This document shows positions 58,355 to 64,000 of a stretch of 64,000 nt of DNA, in pieces. Each line of letters begins with the position of its first letter. The first letter of the stretch is position 1. The position numbers and the translations under genes were made by a program. The stretch comes from Pagrus major (taxonomy: Eukaryota > Chordata > Actinopteri > Spariformes > Sparidae), in NCBI RefSeq assembly GCF_040436345.1, contig NC_133223.1:14413113-14477112 (forward strand). The letters run 5' to 3'. The notes beneath the pieces were generated by a model. That model was not told the origin of the DNA, ran no database searches, and worked only from the letters and a program-made list of their open reading frames with translations.

Positions 58355-61300
58355 ATGTCAACCCCGGCCAGAAGGAGACTTATGAGAGATTTTAAACGGT
58401 GAGTTGATGCTCAGAAATTATGCCGATAATGTTATTTAGCTATGATTTGTCAAAAACAGCTAACATTAGCCTAGCTTACGTTGGCTTGACATAGCTAACT
58501 GTTATATTTCAGTATAAACCTATTTATCCGACATTATCCGTAGTAAAATACGAACGCTAACACTGTGTAGTTTATGTCGCGTTTTATGAACCTGAACCAT
58601 TTCAGGGAAATTAGGTCAATTCTGTAGATAAGCTTCGCCCGGAGCTAAAGCTAACAATGCTAGCTGATACCTGCTAACTCAGCCGACTACGGTTGCTGTC
58701 ACAGTTATCGACTGCTAGCCAACTCTTTAAACTAGCCAGTATTTAAATGTCGGTGGCAAATGACCGGTTGGCTATTTTATCCTTGGGTAAAACACGTTCA
58801 CTGTACCGTGTTTAACGTTGGTGCTATGTAAATATACGCGTGTCTTTTGAACAGTAATTGGTACCAGACAAGGGACCTACATAGCCAGGTTCATTGGTGT
58901 CAGACAGGTATGTTGCCAACCGACATTGACGTCAGCTATGATAAGTTATAAGGTCGTTGCCCTAGTAAATGAGTTAATCAAAGTTTGGTTGGTGTTTAAA
59001 TGTGAATCAAGATTTAACACCGCAAAACATCATCCTGAAACATGATGAATACATTGTGATGAACGTGAGAAGAACAATATAAACTCATAGCGGAAGCCGC
59101 CACATACTCGTGGAGCATTTCCACAAGTCAGCATCTCAGAGAAGTCTTTATCGACGTTAAATAATTGCTGTTTTTAACTTATTAGCAAGTTAATATCGCG
59201 TCTCTGGGTCCTCAAACGTGTTTTCACCTCACTGTAAATTACAGCAGCTCCAGGTGCTTTTAAGCACAGACTATCAGCTTTTGTCTCATTAGTTCTGACA
59301 GGACAGGAAATGGTGACCTGCAGGGATTTGGACACGTCTGCCCAGGTATTGAGACTAGTGTAGAGTTCAGGGAACTAAGTTTTTAGGTCGCGATAAGTAA
59401 GCTATTGAAACCTTTCACAAGCCTCTATTATCCAGTAGTGATTGTGCAAGTGATAGTATGAGAATTAGAAAGACATGTGTCCTTAGGTTTGCTGCAAAGA
59501 GTGTAGGAGCCAGTCCTTGCTGCATATTTTGCTAAGGTCCCGAAAATTTCCCATAATTCAAAGTTGGCCACTAATTGAGGTTCTCTGTAGCATGCATTGG
59601 CTGATAATTGGTTAGTAGTGGCATTCATGTTTATCTTGGCTGATAGACTTTTAAGATGCTGCATAGTAGTCACTAATAAAGTACAGTGTATTATATTCAC
59701 ATGATTCATGGTACTGACCTGATTGATTTACAGAGACAGCTTCTATTGTGATATGTTGATATTTTTGCTCAAAGTGGAAGGCAGGTTTACATTTTGCTGA
59801 AATACTTACTAGGGTTATATTTGTTAATGGCTCAACTAAGGTGGGAGCAGGATCTAGGTAATTCTTTATGTGGCCATTTAGTCTTCTTACTCTTACTGTG
59901 GCATAATGTTGAAAGAGGAAAGAGGTCATTCATTTATGGGAATCACCTGACTCTATTGTTTGGCTGAGTAAATCTAGATTCCTTTTAATGGAAGTTCTGC
60001 TATAACATTTTTTTTAATGTCTTGTTATTTTTTGTCATGCAGGCTACAAGAGGACCCTCCAGCTGGCGTTAGTGGTGCCCCTTCTGAAAACAACATCATG
60101 GTGTGGAATGCAGTCATATTTGGGTAAGAAAATGATGCACAGCAATAATGAATATGGACAGATTTTTCTCAAATGCTTGTAAATTCTGTGTACATTTATG
60201 GATGACAAAATACCTTTTTTTCTCTGACCTCACAGCCCTGAAGGAACTCCCTTTGAGGACGGTAAGACGCTTACTGTGTCTATCACTCACTGTTTTGTGA
60301 TGTATGGCATATTGTCACTACTTTGCATGTAAAACATCTCTAACATAGCAACATTACACCCATGCACTCCTTTTCATATCTGACTACTTGGATGCCAGTT
60401 GCTAAACAACGCACTCATCATTTGTTTTCCTTTAGGTGATACTCTAAAACAGAGTATCATATAAATCTCAGCATCAAACTAAAATAATAGGCCCCTTGTT
60501 ATACCCTAATGTTATCATCAAGTCAGTGTTGCAAATCAACAAAGTATTTTACTTTTACGACTTTTCATGTTGAAGGAGGAAGTGTTGCTCCAACACACTT
60601 TCTCTGTCTTGAAAACATTCCTCACCATCATCAGGTTTAATGGCCCATTAATAAATGTTTTTGTGTCTTGTTTTTGTCCCAGGTACATTTAAACTCATTG
60701 TAGAGTTCACAGAAGAATACCCCAACAAACCCCCCACAGTACGATTTGTGTCAAAGATGTTTCATCCAAATGGTAAGAGTATTGTCTCCTGGCACATTAT
60801 AATGTTTATAATGTTTATTTGTGGGTAGTGTGTAACTGTGTTTTTATCCACAGTCTATGCAGATGGAAGTATATGTTTGGACATCCTACAGAATCGTTGG
60901 AGTCCCACATATGATGTGTCCTCTATTCTTACATCTATCCAGGTGAGAAGTCAGTTAACATCAATCTAATGGGTAAAACATGAAGGCATGCTTTAATTCA
61001 CTTTTTAATAAAAGTGAAAACAACAAAGGCAGTTTAAAGTTATATGAAACAGAAAACAGACCCTGTTGTGAACACTAATAAACTGTAACTACATGTTTGT
61101 CATTTTTACTAGATAAAAGACTGAAACATTTATTATATTAGAGCCCGACCGATATATCCCTTGGCTGACATTATTGGCTGACACTGGCCCATCACAAATC
61201 AATCAGTAATACATATATGTTGCCTAATATGCACCGATAGGAAAACTCTTGTTTTTAGAGATTATAATACAAAATAAGATACATGGGATAATTTATAATT

Positions 61301-61942
61301 ATTAAATTCCCAGTAAGTTTACTGTTTGAGTGTACTAGTGTCATTTTGGACAATAAAGTTTAGCGTTTAACAGATGAATATTCTGCCTTCTTTACAAAAA
61401 ACATTTCATAAGTGCTTGATAACCACATTTGAGGAATCATTACAAAAAATTTGTTAATATCAGGCAATATATCGATACCGAAATGTTTAACTTCCTAATG
61501 TTGGTATTGGCCCCAAAAATCAGGTGTCAGTTCTATTTGTGTATGTAAGAATTGTACTAAATGTTTCTGTTGTTTGACAATAAATCATTAATAGATGCTT
61601 TTTATTGTATCGTCAATAAAATGACAGAAAATTGTGAAAATTCCAGTTACAAGTTCCCATAAATTATTCTGTCATAACTATTTTTATTAAGTGGTTGTTC
61701 CGAGTACCATTTATTCATTTAGTGGCAATAACAATGGTGAAATGGAAATGAATTTACCACATAACAAATAATCCAAAGCCCTGTTAAAAATGTATTTCTG
61801 TTCTTCTCCCCAGTCCCTGCTTGATGAACCAAACCCCAACAGTCCAGCCAACAGCCAGGCAGCCCAGCTGTACCAAGAGAACAAGCGGGAGTACGAGAAG
61901 CGTGTGTCTGCCATCGTAGAACAAAGCTGGAGAGACAGTTGA
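58355..61942 (+). CDS. ube2a: Ubiquitin-conjugating enzyme E2 A (RAD6 homologue)
   Basis: Takes ubiquitin from E1 onto Cys88 and, with RNF20/40 or RAD18 type E3s, ubiquitinates histone H2B and PCNA (family knowledge). Exons: 58355-58398, 60043-60123, 60236-60261, 60683-60772, 60854-60942, 61814-61942; all GT-AG, phases agree, 152 residues as in vertebrates. ATG has ACC before it. Visible: N-terminal [23 protein letters not shown] at 78-80, catalytic Cys88 in GSICLDIL, and the [20 protein letters not shown] core. UBE2A rather than UBE2B: residues PPAG, IMVW and RFVSK fit UBE2A. The last residues WRDS mix the WRDC end of human UBE2A and the WNDS end of UBE2B, so the paralog call is slightly less sure than the family call. 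No defect seen. Confidence 0.96.
58399..60042 (+). other. ube2a: ube2a intron 1
   Basis: Donor GTGAGT, acceptor GTCATGCAG. Contains a perfect CRE palindrome TGACGTCA at 58927-58934, and its first 500 bases hold scattered GCTAAC/GCTAGC words. No gene on the opposite strand was recognised. Confidence 0.85.
60943..61813 (+). other. ube2a: ube2a intron 5 with an old repeat
   Basis: 61138-61533 begins TTAGAGCCCGACCGATATAT and later reads GCAATATATCGATACCGAAA and GGTATTGGCCCCAAAAATCA. This is the pattern of a widespread vertebrate repeat with GATATATCGG words. It looks decayed and its ends are unclear. Confidence 0.6.
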
Positions 61943-62606
61943 CCTGACAATCCTCATAGCTGCTCTCTCCATTGTTAAGCTGTGTGTGCTGCAAGTTTTA
62001 GTGGAGTACCTCTTAATTTTTGGGCCCCCCCACCTTTTTGATTTTAAGCTTTTATGCACTTTACCTCCGACCTCCCTTCATAGAATGTTTTTTTTTTTGC
62101 CCGCCAAGAGGGATTTATTTTTTCTATTCTATCCCCCTTTTCCAGTCCATCAGGGGAAATGTGCTGAATCTTGCCTTGATGTTTTGTCAGTATGGACTTG
62201 TGGGCAATTAACCCCAAATTCTGGTGTGTTCTAACTTGCTGTAATAACTCCCCATGACTAATTATGTTAAATGTCTTGGAGGGTGTGTTAATGACATCTT
62301 GGGTCCTCTTCTGTTGTGCTCCTCATCTTTTCTGTCAGTTTGTTTTCACAAGGCAGTTTTATCTGGGCTCCAATGTGATCATCCTACCTTTCCTTGGGAG
62401 AATGAGCAGCCTGAGCATCATGGACTACGACTAAATCAGACATCTTTACACCGAGTCTTTTGCTGTGTTGTGAACTCTGTTACATGCATGACAGAAAGAG
62501 TGTATTCACGTTCCTGTTCAGTACTCATGTATATAAGATACCTGCAACTGAATTTATGTACAGATTTTGCACTGGTTGTCCCCATGTCATTTTTTCAGCA
62601 CTTGTA

Positions 62607-62612
62607 AATAAA
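62607..62612 (+). terminator. Poly(A) signal AATAAA for ube2a
   Basis: Canonical hexamer 665 bases after the stop codon; the 3' UTR is T-rich and free of repeats. Confidence 0.65.
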
Positions 62613-64000
62613 AAAAGGCAAATCCATCCTTATGTGGGAAGTGTTATATTGCAACTGCAAATTCAAAAGTATTTGATCAAAAAAATACTTTTCCTGCCTT
62701 GACAGGAGTTAATGCTTGAGCTGAGTCTGAGATTCATATATCAAGAAGACCCTCAAATCAATGTGAGGCACTGCCTGTGAGGTAAACTATGATTTTGTAT
62801 AATCACATAATCCTCTATCCATTTAAGAACAGCACTTTATAACATGGGAGTTACATCCTCACTTTTTAAACATGGTAATATATCTGCTCTTAAATTAAAA
62901 GTGACAATACATGCCAGTATTGTTTAAGGGGAAAGATCTGCTGCTGGGCGGCAGGTGTTTTCACTCACGTTGTCACTGTATCAATATGAAACAGACCTAA
63001 AGTGCCACTGTTAAGGCTGCTGTGTAATTTAAAATCTGTTAGAGCAGCAACATTCAGCAATTCACTTAGGCTATAGTCAAAACTTTCAGATATGATTCTT
63101 TCATGGGTCATTTAGGACTTTTTAGGACAATTGTTTAATTACATAGTGTAACTTGGACTGCTGAGGCCTCATATTAGCTTTGGCTTAACTTTAGAAGTCA
63201 GAAGGCACGAGGACTTTGGATCGTGTCCCCACACACATACATTGAAATGGCTGTAGGAGGATCTCTTCATGGCCGGTATTGACAGGGGGAATAGTCTGAG
63301 TGACCAATAAGCCTGTCAATGGCCATTTGAGTATTTTATAAACTAATATAAATCTAACCTTTAATCATGCAATTACCGATTTTTTGCAGTAACAGGTTGA
63401 GAACACAACATCGACCGATCATGTTTTAGGATGATTGTTAGACTTTAACACAGTTAAAGGCTTTTTACTGCATATTCTTAGCCATAGACTGACGGTCGCC
63501 CCTGGGATGATTTAGCCCCCTTTTCACAGACGGATTGTTAACCCAGGGTTCACCTAAGGTCAGGAAATATGATTCATACTACATTTCTAATAGCCCTGTG
63601 TTAACGGTCTGTTGGTACGTGCAGCAAATGTTAACATCCTGGAATATTGTGTTTAATATTGTTTACTTCAGCCCTGTTTCACACCGGCACCTCTTAGCCC
63701 CGTGTTTCATTGATTTTTCAGGGGATAACCCCACAAACTCAGGGACAGCAAGCCGTAGCATAAAATTGGGGTCAGCCCACTTTGGAATGTGCCCGTGTGA
63801 ACGCTATCTTAGCCGAGGGCTAAGTGCGGTTACTTACACATCCAGCATTTACAGATCAACATCATCATTCACCTACAGTTGTGTTCATGTCCACTTGTGG
63901 AACGCAAGTTCAAAATTCTCTCTTTAAGCTTGGTGTTTGTGGTCTCTACCTGCTAAATACTCCACTATGTTCACCAGCAAGAGTGTGTTTTGCTTAGCAT
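62613..64000. other. Downstream flank, no gene seen
   Basis: A 130-codon open frame at 63535-63927 has no recognisable domain or splice context. The phrase TTTCACACCGGCACC and its surroundings suggest an old repeat, but no termini were found. Confidence 0.45.

Noticed and set aside
63535-63927. 130-codon plus-strand frame near the right edge
   Set aside because: No domain, no splice context, and the DNA reads like an old repeat.

Overview
This is nuclear DNA from a ray-finned fish, most likely a percomorph teleost. Three spliced vertebrate genes can be read exon by exon with GT-AG junctions. The spaces between them hold fish-type microsatellites, small hAT-like elements, a broken Penelope-like retroelement and the dispersed repeats usual in teleosts. 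The call of lineage is an inference from gene and repeat style; no species can be named. Nothing prokaryotic, viral or CRISPR-like was seen.

Layout. (1) 1-7180, minus strand: the promoter and 5' part of sik1, the salt-inducible kinase. Ten coding exons (about the first 464 residues: kinase domain, UBA domain, start of the C-terminal region) are inside the window and the gene runs off the left edge. Its promoter has a perfect cAMP response element and a second near-perfect one, and intron 2 has two more perfect copies. (2) About 7180-41780: some 35 kb with no recognisable protein gene. It holds microsatellites, MITE-like elements, a 751-bp non-autonomous hAT element with an 8-bp target duplication, a 79-bp-period minisatellite, a damaged tRNA-Leu, and an inverted pair of tRNA-Gln(TTG) genes that flank a dead Penelope-like reverse transcriptase. 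(3) 42001-57116, plus strand: ankrd10, complete, six coding exons, with a second possible 3' end by intron retention. (4) 58355-61942, plus strand: ube2a, complete, six exons, 152 residues. (5) 62613-64000: no gene seen.

The three genes are not an operon and share no obvious pathway. SIK1 is a cAMP-induced kinase that acts on CRTC coactivators and class IIa HDACs. UBE2A is the RAD6-type E2 of histone H2B ubiquitination and DNA damage tolerance. ANKRD10 is a poorly characterised ankyrin protein with a basic, nuclear-localisation-like segment. sik1 and ankrd10 are divergently transcribed across the 35-kb gap; ankrd10 and ube2a are tandem with about 1.2 kb between stop and start codons.

The window looks like ordinary vertebrate genome. 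I found no convincing undescribed system. The most useful leads are the CRE cluster of sik1, the perfect 21-bp hairpin at 11644-11692, the tRNA-Gln palindrome around the Penelope-like relic, and the two 3' ends of ankrd10.
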